A DNA stretch of 64,000 bases, taken from contig CAVPFW010000022.1 of NCBI GenBank assembly GCA_963703855.1, positions 248,001 to 312,000 on the forward strand. Reading direction: 5' to 3'. A model generated the notes under the pieces. It had not been told where the DNA came from. It saw only the letters and a list, made by a program, of their open reading frames with translations, and did not search any database. Of this stretch, positions 27,212 through 35,417 are shown piece after piece. The stretch's first letter is position 1; each line of letters opens with the position of its first letter. Origin of the DNA: AP-15 sp963703855. Its GTDB lineage: Bacteria; Pseudomonadota; Alphaproteobacteria; ATCC43930; CGMCC-115725. The translations under genes were made by a program, and so were the position numbers.

Positions 27212-27952
27212 TCAGCCCAGGCGCCGCCGGTAAAGCGAGATCAGCCGTTCCCAATGCCGCTCGGCCGCCGGCTTGTCGTAGCACCAGCGCTCGGGGAAGG
27301 CGAAGCCGTGATGGACCCCGGGGTAAAGCTCGATCTCACCGGCGGCGCCGGCGCGGCGGAACAGGCTGCGCAATTCCTCGACCATCGGCAACGGCGCCAG
27401 CTCGTCATGCTCGGCGCAAGCGATGTAGAGCTCGCCGTTGACCTTGCCCAACGAGAGGTGCGGGCTCTCCTCGGCATCGCTGACCAGCCAGGTGCCGAAG
27501 AACGAGGCGGCCGCGGTTATGCGCTCGGGATAGCGGGCCGCGGCGGCGAGGGCGTAGGGGCCGCTCATGCAGTAGCCGTGCGCCCCCGCCGGTCCCGGCT
27601 TCACCTCGCTCTGCCCGTCGACAAAGGCGAGCATCGCGCCGATATCGTCCATCACCGGGGGGATCGTCATCTTGGTGCGCACGGCGCGCATGCGCTCGCG
27701 CTCCGGGCTGTCCTTATCAAGCACCGTCGGCCCAAAGATCGTGTCGCGGCCGGCCCGGTAATAGAGGTTGGGCAGCAGCACATAATAGCCGACCGTGGCG
27801 AGCCGGCGCGCCAGGTCCCTCAGCTCTTCGCGGACGCCGGGCGCATCCATCAGCAGAAAGACGGCCGGGAACGGCCCGCCGCGCTCGGGCCGGGTGACAA
27901 AGGTCTCCATCGCCCCGTCCCTGGTCGCGATGTCGAGCGTTTGTTCGATCAT
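27212..27952 (-). CDS. Dienelactone hydrolase family protein
   Basis: A 246-residue alpha/beta hydrolase of the dienelactone type. The nucleophile is cysteine in GYCMSG near residue 127, with ACAEHDELAP (acid) and GVHHGFAFP (histidine) completing the triad. The N-terminal PAVFLLMDAPGVREEL is typical. Dienelactone hydrolases open lactones in chloroaromatic degradation, but many paralogues act on other esters. It ends ten bases before the malic enzyme start, on the same strand; a REP-like palindrome separates it from the upstream CoA-transferase. Confidence 0.85.
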   Translation of the reverse strand: MIEQTLDIATRDGAMETFVTRPERGGPFPAVFLLMDAPGVREELRDLARRLATVGYYVLLPNLYYRAGRDTIFGPTVLDKDSPERERMRAVRTKMTIPPVMDDIGAMLAFVDGQSEVKPGPAGAHGYCMSGPYALAAAARYPERITAAASFFGTWLVSDAEESPHLSLGKVNGELYIACAEHDELAPLPMVEELRSLFRRAGAAGEIELYPGVHHGFAFPERWCYDKPAAERHWERLISLYRRRLG

Positions 27953-27972
27953 TAGATTATCCCCAATTTTCG

Positions 27973-28036
27973 TCACACCGGCGAAGGCCGGCGCCCATTT
28001 CCGCGATGGGTCCTGGCTTTTCGCCGGGATGACGAG
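27973..28036. repeat. REP-like palindrome of the CCGGCGAAGGCCGG type
   Basis: CGTCACACCGGCGAAGGCCGG at the left and TTTTCGCCGGGATGACG at the right form an inverted pair ending in GTCA/TGAC. This is a dispersed intergenic element familiar in alphaproteobacteria. It occupies most of the gap between the hydrolase and CoA-transferase genes. Confidence 0.6.
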
Positions 28037-28065
28037 AGCTGCCGCCGCGTCCTTTCGCCCGATTG

Positions 28066-29274
28066 CTAAATCACCCGGCGTTCGCGCAGCTGGCGGATCT
28101 CGTCGGGCGAGTAGCCGCCGAGTGTTGTCAGCACGTCGTCGGTGTGCTCGCCTTTCAGCGGCGCGCGCGTCGGCTGGAACGGCGAGTTGGACAGCCGCAC
28201 CGGGGAGCCGATCATCGAAAACCGGCCGCGGGTCGGATGGTCGAGGTCGAAGACGGTGCCGCGCTCGCGCAAATGCGGGTCGGCCAATACCTCGGCGGTG
28301 TCGAGCACCGCGCCGCACGGAATGCCGCGCTCGGCAAACGCCTTCATGACCTCGTGCTTTTCGCGCGTCCGGGTCCAGCTTTCGATCGCCTCGGTCAGCT
28401 CGGCCCCGTGGCGGGCGCGTGCCGCCGCCGTCGCAAAGCGCTCGTCGCTGCGCAGCTCGGGGCGGCCGATGACTTCGGTCGCCGCCACGAACATCTCGGG
28501 GTTGTCGGGCGGCACGATCATGTAGACGTATTCGTTCGACCCGCCGCCGGCGCAGCGCACGAGATCCGACCAGCCGCCGGTGGCCGAGCGGTTGCCGGTG
28601 CGTTCGAGCGGTTTTCCGGTCGCTAGGGTCCCGGTGTACTTGACCCGGGTCAGGTTCAGCACCGCCTCCTGCATCGCCACCTCGACGAGCTGGCCTCGGC
28701 CCGTCCGGCCGCGCTGCACGAGGGCGGCCAGGATCGCGATCGCGAGATGCATGCCGGTCCCGGAATCGCCGATATTGGCGCCGTTGACCATCGGCGGCCC
28801 GCCTGCTTCGCCGGTCACGCTCATCGCCCCCGAGGTCGCCTGCGCCACCGGCTCGAAGCATTTGAAGCCGCTGTACGGGCCGTAGGAGCCGAAGCCCTTG
28901 ACCGAGGCGTAGACCGCGCGCGGATTGAGCTGGTGGACCGCCTCCCAGCCGAGGCCCAGCCGCTCCATCACCCCCGGCCCCAGATTCTCGGCGACGATGT
29001 CGGCCTCGGCGACCAGCTCGCGGGCGATCTTCTTGCCCTCCTCGGTCTTCAGGTCGAGGACGATGCTGCGCTTCGAGCTGTTGAGCAGCAGAAAGAAAAA
29101 GCTGTCGAGGTTCGGGTTGTCCATGTTCCACAGCCGGCGCGCGCGGTCGCCGTGCGGCGGGCGCTCGATCTTGATCACATCGGCGCCGAGCCAGGCCAGC
29201 ATCTGGGTGCAGGAAGGGCCGGCCTGGTCGTGGGTGAAGTCGATGACGCGAATGCCGTCGAGCGCCTGGCTCAT
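28066..29274 (-). CDS. CaiB/BaiF CoA-transferase, formyl-CoA transferase-like
   Basis: This 402-residue family III CoA-transferase reads closely along formyl-CoA:oxalate CoA-transferase (Frc): LDGIRVIDFTHDQAGPSCTQ at the start, KRSIVLDLKT, VAENLGPGVMERLG, the catalytic aspartate in IGDSGTGMHLAI near residue 170, then AMQEAVLNL and IPCGAVLDT, ending APLKGEHTDDVLTTLG. Compared with Oxalobacter Frc it lacks the long glycine-rich loop insert and is slightly shorter. No oxalyl-CoA decarboxylase is in the window, so an oxalate role is unproven; other acyl groups are possible. It is upstream of the dienelactone hydrolase and malic enzyme on the same strand. Confidence 0.82.
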   Translation of the reverse strand: MSQALDGIRVIDFTHDQAGPSCTQMLAWLGADVIKIERPPHGDRARRLWNMDNPNLDSFFFLLLNSSKRSIVLDLKTEEGKKIARELVAEADIVAENLGPGVMERLGLGWEAVHQLNPRAVYASVKGFGSYGPYSGFKCFEPVAQATSGAMSVTGEAGGPPMVNGANIGDSGTGMHLAIAILAALVQRGRTGRGQLVEVAMQEAVLNLTRVKYTGTLATGKPLERTGNRSATGGWSDLVRCAGGGSNEYVYMIVPPDNPEMFVAATEVIGRPELRSDERFATAAARARHGAELTEAIESWTRTREKHEVMKAFAERGIPCGAVLDTAEVLADPHLRERGTVFDLDHPTRGRFSMIGSPVRLSNSPFQPTRAPLKGEHTDDVLTTLGGYSPDEIRQLRERRVI

Positions 29275-29319
29275 CCGAACTCCTCCCTCTGCCGTGTCAG
29301 CCCGTCGGGCGCAAAGGTG

Positions 29320-30300
29320 TCATCCTTCGGCGGTGCGGTCCACCGATTGATCGACCCGCGCGATCAGGTCGGCCGGCAATAGCCCGGCCTCGGCCGCGGC
29401 GACGCATTCGGCGAGCTCTGCGCGATTCTTGACCCCGAGCACCAAAGTGTCGACCCCGAGCGCCAGCGCATAGCGGTGCGCCAGCGCTGCGGGAGAGGCC
29501 CCGAGCTCGGCGGCGAGGCGGCGAAACCCCTCGGCGCGCGCGTAATCGCGCATCTCAGGATGGTCCACCGGCAGCGGGCGGTCGATGGCACTGGTCAAGG
29601 CGCCGGCCTGCACCGCGCGGATGCCCATGATTCCGACCCCGTTCGCTCGGCCGGCGGCGATCACCGCGCGCGGTTTTGCCGGGCCGTCGAAGAATTTCAG
29701 ACCGCCCGGCGAGTTGAGCAGATTGGCGATGCACTGCACCGCCGCCGGCGCCGGGGTTTCGCCGATGAGCCGGATGATCGTGTCCGGATGGCCGATCCCG
29801 GTCAGCCCCCAGGCGCCGATCAGTCCCTCGGCGACCAGCCGCTCGAAGACCGGGCGGACATGCGCGACAAAAGTGGCGTAGAGCGTCATCCGGGCGGCGG
29901 CGTCGGGCCATCGGGAGCGATGGTCCGAATCGGGCACAACGTTCGAATGCAGAAAGAACAGATCGAGCCGCGACAGGCGCAGCCGCGCGAGGCTCCCCTC
30001 GATCGACCGGCGCAGCAAGGGCTCGATTTCGGCCGGCAACGGCTCGCCGAGACTGCATTTGCTGGTGACCCGCACGCCCGCGGGGAGCTTGCCGCCAAAG
30101 GCTGCCCCGACGACCTCCTCGGCCTTGCCGTCGCCATAGCGGGGCGCCAGATCGAAGAGGTTGATCCCGGCCTCGATCGCCGCGTGCACGGTAGCGACGC
30201 ATTCCTCGAACGTGGTCTCGCCCCACAGCATGCCGAGCCCGCCGCCGCCCAGGGTCAATGCCGAGACCGGCCACAGCCGGCCGAACTGGTGCTGCCGCAT
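29320..30300 (-). CDS. Aldo/keto reductase
   Basis: A 326-residue (beta/alpha)8 NADPH oxidoreductase. The catalytic tetrad region is visible as NLFDLAPRYGDGKAEEVVG (D and Y), VTSKCSLG (K) and LDLFFLHSN (H). The C-terminal cofactor segment is LALGVDTLVLGVKNRAEL. The start at 30300 has a strong AAGGAGGCT site seven bases upstream. The substrate is unknown. It lies 45 bases upstream of the CoA-transferase on the same strand, so it may begin a four-to-five-gene transcript through to DUF1275. Confidence 0.87.
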   Translation of the reverse strand: MRQHQFGRLWPVSALTLGGGGLGMLWGETTFEECVATVHAAIEAGINLFDLAPRYGDGKAEEVVGAAFGGKLPAGVRVTSKCSLGEPLPAEIEPLLRRSIEGSLARLRLSRLDLFFLHSNVVPDSDHRSRWPDAAARMTLYATFVAHVRPVFERLVAEGLIGAWGLTGIGHPDTIIRLIGETPAPAAVQCIANLLNSPGGLKFFDGPAKPRAVIAAGRANGVGIMGIRAVQAGALTSAIDRPLPVDHPEMRDYARAEGFRRLAAELGASPAALAHRYALALGVDTLVLGVKNRAELAECVAAAEAGLLPADLIARVDQSVDRTAEG

Positions 30301-30419
30301 GAAACCAGCCTCCTTGATCGCGCTGAGTGTTCTATTCTTACCTTCGTCCGCGTCGGACCGCATCAGGCCTACGCCTTGACACGGTTTCGGGCCGCCCCCT
30401 AAATGCCGCCGGCTGGAGC

Positions 30420-30494
30420 GGGCGCGTAGCTCAGCGGGAGAGCACACCCTTCACACGGGTGGGGTCACAGGTTCAATCCCTGTCGCGCCCACCA
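30420..30494 (+). tRNA. tRNA-Val (anticodon CAC)
   Basis: A complete cloverleaf. The acceptor stem is GGGCGCG/CGCGCCC with encoded ACCA, the D arm GCTC/GAGC, the anticodon stem CACCC/GGGTG with loop TTCACAC (U33 and anticodon CAC) and the T arm ACAGG/CCTGT with loop TTCAATC. It reads GUG codons. Confidence 0.95.
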
Positions 30495-30522
30495 TAAGCC
30501 CCGCCCGAAGCCCGAGGCCGAC

Positions 30523-30598
30523 AGGCGCGTAGCTCAGTGGCAGAGCGCTCCTAGCACATGGGAGAGGTCAGGGGTTCGATTCCCTTTCGCGCCTACCA
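30523..30598 (+). tRNA. Aberrant tRNA-Val-like gene or tRNA pseudogene
   Basis: A second cloverleaf 28 bases downstream: acceptor AGGCGCG/CGCGCCT with ACCA, D arm GCTC/GAGC, anticodon stem CTCCT/GGGAG, T loop TTCGATT. Two faults are visible. The seven-base anticodon loop is AGCACAT, so position 33 is G instead of U, with CAC at the anticodon. One extra T lies between the T stem (AGGGG/CCCTT) and the acceptor stem. It may be a decayed duplicate or may carry sequence errors. Confidence 0.55.
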
Positions 30599-30820
30599 TC
30601 CTGCGCGGCGATCTGCGATGACCCGACCGCTTTGTCGCGAGCGGCCGACGGGCTGGCCTGACCCTCGGAGCGCCAGGTCGCGGCTGCCGGGTTGCTAGGA
30701 CGAAGCTCACCAGCGCCCTTCATCGATCGGATCGCTCGACCTGTATGCGCTGCTCGCTTCCCGTCCTCCCTCGCCTGCTCTACGATCGGCGGCAACGGCC
30801 AGTCAGAAGCGGGCAGCGGG

Positions 30821-31874
30821 ATGAGCGACCATACCGACAGCATCATCGTCGATACCGCGACCCGGATTTTTCAGGATCTGTGCGAGCCGGCCACGATCAA
30901 CGATGCCGAGAAAGGCGTTTGGCCGAAGGCATTGTGGGATGCGCTCGAGGAGTCGGGGTTGACCGTTGCCTGGGTCCCGGACGATCTCGGCGGCGCCGGT
31001 GCGGCGATGGCCGACGGGTTCGCGGTGTTGCGCGCGGCCGGGCATTTCGCTGTCCCGGTGCCGCTCGCCGAGACCCTGATGGCCGGCTGGCTGCTTGGCG
31101 CAGGCCGGGATCGCGGTGCCGGGCGGACCGTTGACGATCGCCCCGGTGCACGCCGACGGCCATATCGCGCTCGGCGCCGACGGCCGGCTCGCGGGCCGGG
31201 CGCGCCGGGTGCCGTTCGCGCGCAACGCCGGTCATCTCGCCGTCCTCGCCCACAATGGCGAGCAAGCCATGGTGGCGCTGGTCGGGGCCTCGGGCCTGCC
31301 GATCGGCCATGACGACAGCCTGGCCGGCGAACCGCGCGACACCGTATCTTTCGACGGCATCGTCCCTGAGACGGCACGGCCGGCAAGGATCGACCTGGAT
31401 ATGCTGCAAGCCTTCGGCGCCGCCGTGCGGCTGCAGCAGATCGCCGGGGCGCTCGAAAAGATCCTCGAGCAGTCGGTCCAATGGGCGCTCGACCGCTCGC
31501 AGTTCGGCCGCCCGATCGCCAAGTTTCAGGCGGTCCAGCACAACCTCGCCACCCTCGCGGGCGAGGTCGCCGCGGCCGGGGCCGCCGCCGATCTTGCCGC
31601 CGAAGCCTGCGCCGGCGACGAAATCGGTATTGCCGAGGTCGCGATCGCCAAGGTGCGCGCCGGCGAGGCGGCCGGCACCGGGGCCGCGATCGCCCACCAG
31701 GTGCATGGTGCGATGGGTTTCACCTACGAGCACTCCCTGCATCATGCGACCCGCCGGCTGTGGGCGTGGCGCGAGGAGTTCGGCAACGAGACGGCGTGGG
31801 CGACGCGGCTCGGCCGTATGGTCGCGGCGCAGGGCGCCGATCGGCTCTGGCCGTTCGTCACCCAAAACTCATAA
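30821..31874 (+). pseudogene. Acyl-CoA dehydrogenase (small subunit-like), frameshifted as sequenced
   Basis: The first frame from ATG 30821 gives ATRIFQDLCE, WVPDDLGGAGAAMADG and ETLMAGWLL. The second, one base over from about 31100, gives QAGIAVPGGPLTIAP, DRSQFGRPIAKFQAVQHNLA (the conserved ACAD FAD/dimer motif) and HQVHGAMGFTYEHSLH. Joined, it is about 350 residues, like the shorter of paired acyl-CoA dehydrogenases that form heterotetramers. Removing one G at CTTGGCG near 31095-31099 restores the frame. A sequencing error seems likely, since the rest of the gene is well preserved. The next gene is a second acyl-CoA dehydrogenase 23 bases downstream. Confidence 0.72.
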
Positions 31875-31897
31875 TCCACTGGGATCGCGAGATACCG

Positions 31898-33058
31898 ATG
31901 ACCACCAGCTTTCGCTTCGACCCGGTCGAGCTGCCGCCCGAGGCCAAGGAATTGCGCCAGGAGGTCCGCGCGTTCTTGCGCCAGGAGGCCGAGGCCGGAA
32001 CCTACTCCCCGCACGACGGCAAGGGCTCGTTCTCGCGCGAGTTCAGCCGAAAGGTCGGGGCCAAGGGCTGGATCGGCATGACCTGGCCCAAGAAGTACGG
32101 CGGCCACGAGCGCTCGCAGCTCGAGCGTTACGTGGTGACCGAGGAGATGCTGGCGGCGCACGCGCCGACCCGCTCCCATTCGACCGCCGACCGCCAGAGC
32201 GGCCCGGTCATCCTGCGCTACGGCCAGGAGGAGATCCGGCAAAAGATCCTGCCGCGGATCGCGACCGGCGAATTGTGCTTCTGCATCGGCCTCTCCGAGC
32301 CCAATTCGGGATCGGACGTGTTCGCCGCGTCGACGCGAGCGACCAAGACCGACGGCGGCTGGCTGGTCAACGGGCGCAAGATCTGGACCAGCAACGCCCA
32401 CCAGGCCGATTACATGATCGCCCTCCTACGCACCTCGCCGTCGACCAAGGAAAACCGCCGGCACGGGCTGACCCAGTTCCTGGTCGAGATGAAGACACCG
32501 GGGATCACCACGCGCCCGATCATCAACCTGACCGGCGGCCACGATTTCAACGAGGTCGTGTTCGACGACGCGTTCCTGCCCAACTCGCACCTGATCGGCG
32601 AGGTCGACATGGCGTGGAAGCAGGCGACCGACGAGCTCGCCTACGAGCGCAGCGGCCCCGACCGCTGGATCGAGACGTTCTCGTGCCTGGTCGAGCTGGT
32701 GCGTGTGGCGGGAGAGGAGCCGAGCGAGCGCCTGGCCGAGGGCATCGGCCGCCAGGTGGCGCATCTGGCTACATTGCGGCGCATGTCGCTGTCGGTTGCG
32801 GGCATGCTGCAGGCCGGCAAGACGCCGGCGGTCGAATCGGCGGTGGTCAAGGACCTCGGCACCAATTTCGAGCAGGCCCTGCCCGACAAGGTGCGCCTCT
32901 TGGCCCCGCCGCGCGGCGACGCGCAGCCCGACGCCAACGACGACCGGTTCGAGCAGGCATTGTCCTACGCCACCCTGATCGCGCCCAAGCTGACGATCCA
33001 GGGCGGCACCCGCGAAGTGCTGCGCGGCATCATCGCCCGCGGCCTCGGCCTGCGCTGA
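31898..33058 (+). CDS. Acyl-CoA dehydrogenase
   Basis: The 386-residue FAD enzyme oxidises acyl-CoA thioesters to enoyl-CoA. The order is GWIGMTWPKKYGGHERS, the substrate/FAD motif CIGLSEPNSGSDVF, GGWLVNGRKIWTSNA, a C-terminal helical domain and IQGGTREVLRGIIARGLGL. It lies directly after the shorter acyl-CoA dehydrogenase, and the pair probably form a hetero-oligomer as in steroid or terpenoid side-chain degradation. It is followed by an acyl-CoA ligase and an enoyl-CoA hydratase homologue, making a catabolic module. The natural substrate is unknown. Confidence 0.9.
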   Translation: MTTSFRFDPVELPPEAKELRQEVRAFLRQEAEAGTYSPHDGKGSFSREFSRKVGAKGWIGMTWPKKYGGHERSQLERYVVTEEMLAAHAPTRSHSTADRQSGPVILRYGQEEIRQKILPRIATGELCFCIGLSEPNSGSDVFAASTRATKTDGGWLVNGRKIWTSNAHQADYMIALLRTSPSTKENRRHGLTQFLVEMKTPGITTRPIINLTGGHDFNEVVFDDAFLPNSHLIGEVDMAWKQATDELAYERSGPDRWIETFSCLVELVRVAGEEPSERLAEGIGRQVAHLATLRRMSLSVAGMLQAGKTPAVESAVVKDLGTNFEQALPDKVRLLAPPRGDAQPDANDDRFEQALSYATLIAPKLTIQGGTREVLRGIIARGLGLR

Positions 33059-33063
33059 TCGGA

Positions 33064-33112
33064 GCGCGGCCGTCCCGGCCGCATGCGGGCGGGACGCCCG
33101 CGGTCCTATGGT
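33064..33112. repeat. Palindromic repeat GCGGGACGCCCGC type
   Basis: GCGGCCGTCCCGGCCGC is followed by GGGCGGGACGCCCGCGGTCC. Same element as near 7.8 kb. It fills the gap between the dehydrogenase and the acyl-CoA ligase. Confidence 0.55.
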
Positions 33113-33120
33113 GGAACCAC

Positions 33121-35259
33121 ATGCCTGACCTTCGCCCGCTGCTCGCGCCCGACAGCATTGCCGTGATCGGCGCCTCGGCCGATACCGAGACCTTGCGTGG
33201 CCGGCTGACCCACGCGCTGATCGGCCACGGCTATAAGGGCCGCGTCTACCCGGTGACCCGCAGCCAAGCCGAGGTCCTGGGCCTGCGCGCTTATCCCTCG
33301 GTCGCCGACCTGCCGGAGCCCGCCGAGCTCGCGGTCATCCTGGTGCCGGCGGCGGTCGTGCCGCGGACCTTGGAGGAATGCGGCGCCCGCGGCATCCGCG
33401 CCGCGGTCGTGATCAGCTCGGGCTTTGCCGAGGAGAGCGGCGAGGCCGCCCATGCCCGCGACATCGAATTGCGCCGCATCGCCGAGCATCACGGCATCCT
33501 CCTCTGCGGGCCGAATTCGGAGGGGCTGGTCAACCCGCTGCAGCGGGTCGTCGCCACCTTCAGCCCGGTCTTTCACGACCCCGGGCGCAGCCTGCTGCCC
33601 GCGACCCGGCACGGCCGCCCGATCGCGGTCAGCTGCCAGAGCGGTGCGTTGACCTTCGCCTTTCTGAACCGCGGCCGCGACCGGCAATTGCGTTTTACGT
33701 ATCAGGTCAGCGCCGGCAACCAGACGATCCTCGAAGCGCATGATTACGTCGACTGGACCCTCGACCACGGCGGCGCCGACATCTTCCTGCTCTATCTCGA
33801 AGCGATCCGCCGCCCCGACCGTTTCCGCGCGGTCGCCGACAAGGCCGCCGCCGCCGGCAAGCCGCTGATCGTCGCCAAGGTCGGGCGCTCGGATGCCGGG
33901 CGGCGAGCGGCGGCCTCGCACACCGGCTCCTTGGCGCATGCCGGCGTGATCGACGACGCGATCTTCCGCCACCACGGCATCATCCGCGGCGAGGATCTCG
34001 ACCACATGCTCGACGTGGCCGCCGCGTTTTCGTTTTGCCCGTTGCCGCGCGGCAACCGGGTCGCGGTCATCACCGGCTCGGGCGGCAGCGCGGTGTGGAT
34101 GGCCGACATCCTGTCGGCGCACGGGCTCGAACTGCCGGTTCTGGAGGACGACATCCAGCGGCGCATCCTGGCGTTGCTGCCGTCCTACGCCTCGGCGCAG
34201 AACCCGGTCGACGGCACTGCCCAGGCGATTCACGAGGTCGGCTACGCCCGGCTCGTCGAGATCGTGCGCGAGTTGGAGCGCATCGACACGATCCTGCTGA
34301 TCGGCTCGCTCGCCAACGACGCGACGGCCGCCAAGCGCGCCGAGGAATTGGCGGCGCTGACCGGGCCGCGCGACAAGCCGATCCTGCTGTCGACCTACAC
34401 GAGCGCGTCGCCCGGCGCGATGGCGGCGTTCGCCGAAGCCGGCATCCCCTGTTACACCTCGATGCCGAGCTGCGCCCGCGCGATCAGGGCGCTCGTCGAC
34501 TACGGCCGCTTTCAGGCGCGGCGCAACCGCCCGCCGCCGCCTGCAACCCCGGCCGCGGTGCGCGAGGCAACGGCGCGTGCTCTCGCCGCCGCCGGCCCGG
34601 TGCTGACCGAGACCGAGGCCAAGGCGCTGTTGGCCGATTACGGCGTCCCCCGCCTGCCAGAGCTGCTCGTGACCAGCGCCGACCAGGCGATCGCCGCTGC
34701 TTCCCGGATCGGCGGCCGGGTCGCGCTCAAGGTCCAATCGCCCGACATCGTGCACAAAACCGAGGCCGGCGCGGTGGCGCTCGGGGTCGCCGGCGAGACG
34801 GCGGTGCGCGAGGCCTATCGCCGGGTGCTGGCCAATGCCGCGAAGGCCGCACCCGCCGCCCGCATCGACGGCGTGCTGGTGCAGGCGATGGCGCGGCCGG
34901 GGATCGAGATGATCCTCGGCGTGACGCGCGACCCCGATTTCGGGCCGATGCTGATGGTCGGGCTCGGCGGCATCCATGTCGAGGTGTTGCGCGACGTGGC
35001 GTTCTCGCCGGTGCCGATCGGGTTCGACGAGGCGCTGTCCCTGCTCGGCGAGCTCAGAGGTGCGGCCCTCCTCGACGGCGTGCGCGGAACTCCGCCCGCC
35101 GACCGCGCCGCCTTGGCCGAGCTGATCGCCGCCTTGTCGCGCTTTGCCGCCGACCATGCCGACCGGCTCGAAGAAATCGACCTCAACCCGGTCATCGTCC
35201 ATCCGCAAGGCGAAGGCCTCACCGTGGTCGATGCGCTGATCGTCAAATGCCGGGAGTGA
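33121..35259 (+). CDS. ADP-forming acyl-CoA synthetase (acetate-CoA ligase family)
   Basis: The 712-residue single-chain NDP-forming acyl-CoA ligase contains the CoA-binding Rossmann domain (SIAVIGASADTETL, at residues 12-25), a succinyl-CoA-synthetase-like flavodoxin domain with the phospho-histidine in AASHTGSLAHAG, and a C-terminal ATP-grasp domain (ALKVQSPDIVHKTEAGAVAL; PMLMVGLGGIHVEVLRD; EEIDLNPVIVH). It activates an organic acid to its CoA thioester with ATP, releasing ADP. It sits between the acyl-CoA dehydrogenase pair and the hydratase, so it probably activates the acid degraded by this module. Confidence 0.9.
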   Translation: MPDLRPLLAPDSIAVIGASADTETLRGRLTHALIGHGYKGRVYPVTRSQAEVLGLRAYPSVADLPEPAELAVILVPAAVVPRTLEECGARGIRAAVVISSGFAEESGEAAHARDIELRRIAEHHGILLCGPNSEGLVNPLQRVVATFSPVFHDPGRSLLPATRHGRPIAVSCQSGALTFAFLNRGRDRQLRFTYQVSAGNQTILEAHDYVDWTLDHGGADIFLLYLEAIRRPDRFRAVADKAAAAGKPLIVAKVGRSDAGRRAAASHTGSLAHAGVIDDAIFRHHGIIRGEDLDHMLDVAAAFSFCPLPRGNRVAVITGSGGSAVWMADILSAHGLELPVLEDDIQRRILALLPSYASAQNPVDGTAQAIHEVGYARLVEIVRELERIDTILLIGSLANDATAAKRAEELAALTGPRDKPILLSTYTSASPGAMAAFAEAGIPCYTSMPSCARAIRALVDYGRFQARRNRPPPPATPAAVREATARALAAAGPVLTETEAKALLADYGVPRLPELLVTSADQAIAAASRIGGRVALKVQSPDIVHKTEAGAVALGVAGETAVREAYRRVLANAAKAAPAARIDGVLVQAMARPGIEMILGVTRDPDFGPMLMVGLGGIHVEVLRDVAFSPVPIGFDEALSLLGELRGAALLDGVRGTPPADRAALAELIAALSRFAADHADRLEEIDLNPVIVHPQGEGLTVVDALIVKCRE

Positions 35260-35292
35260 GCGGTGCGTAACGCTTAGTCAATCAGAGACCCC

Positions 35293-35380
35293 GTGGCCGG
35301 GCTTGACCCGGCCATCCACGCCTATCTCGGCGCGGCCGAAATGGCGTCGAAGACGTGGATGCCCGGATCGAGTCCGGGCA
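35293..35380. repeat. REP pair in inverted orientation (REPIN-like)
   Basis: The left hairpin is GGCCGGGCTTGACCCGGCC with flank ATCCACG (35293-35320). The right hairpin is TGCCCGGATCGAGTCCGGGCA with flank CGTGGA (35354-35380). The two point toward each other across about 34 bases, giving one larger folded unit. Confidence 0.75.
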
Positions 35381-35417
35381 ACGGGTTCCTACACAAGACT
35401 GATTTTGGGAGCCGCCC

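Noticed and set aside
31255..33120. Long upstream extension of the acyl-CoA ligase frame
   Set aside because: This part overlaps two acyl-CoA dehydrogenase genes in another frame and shows no homology. The real start is ATG 33121.
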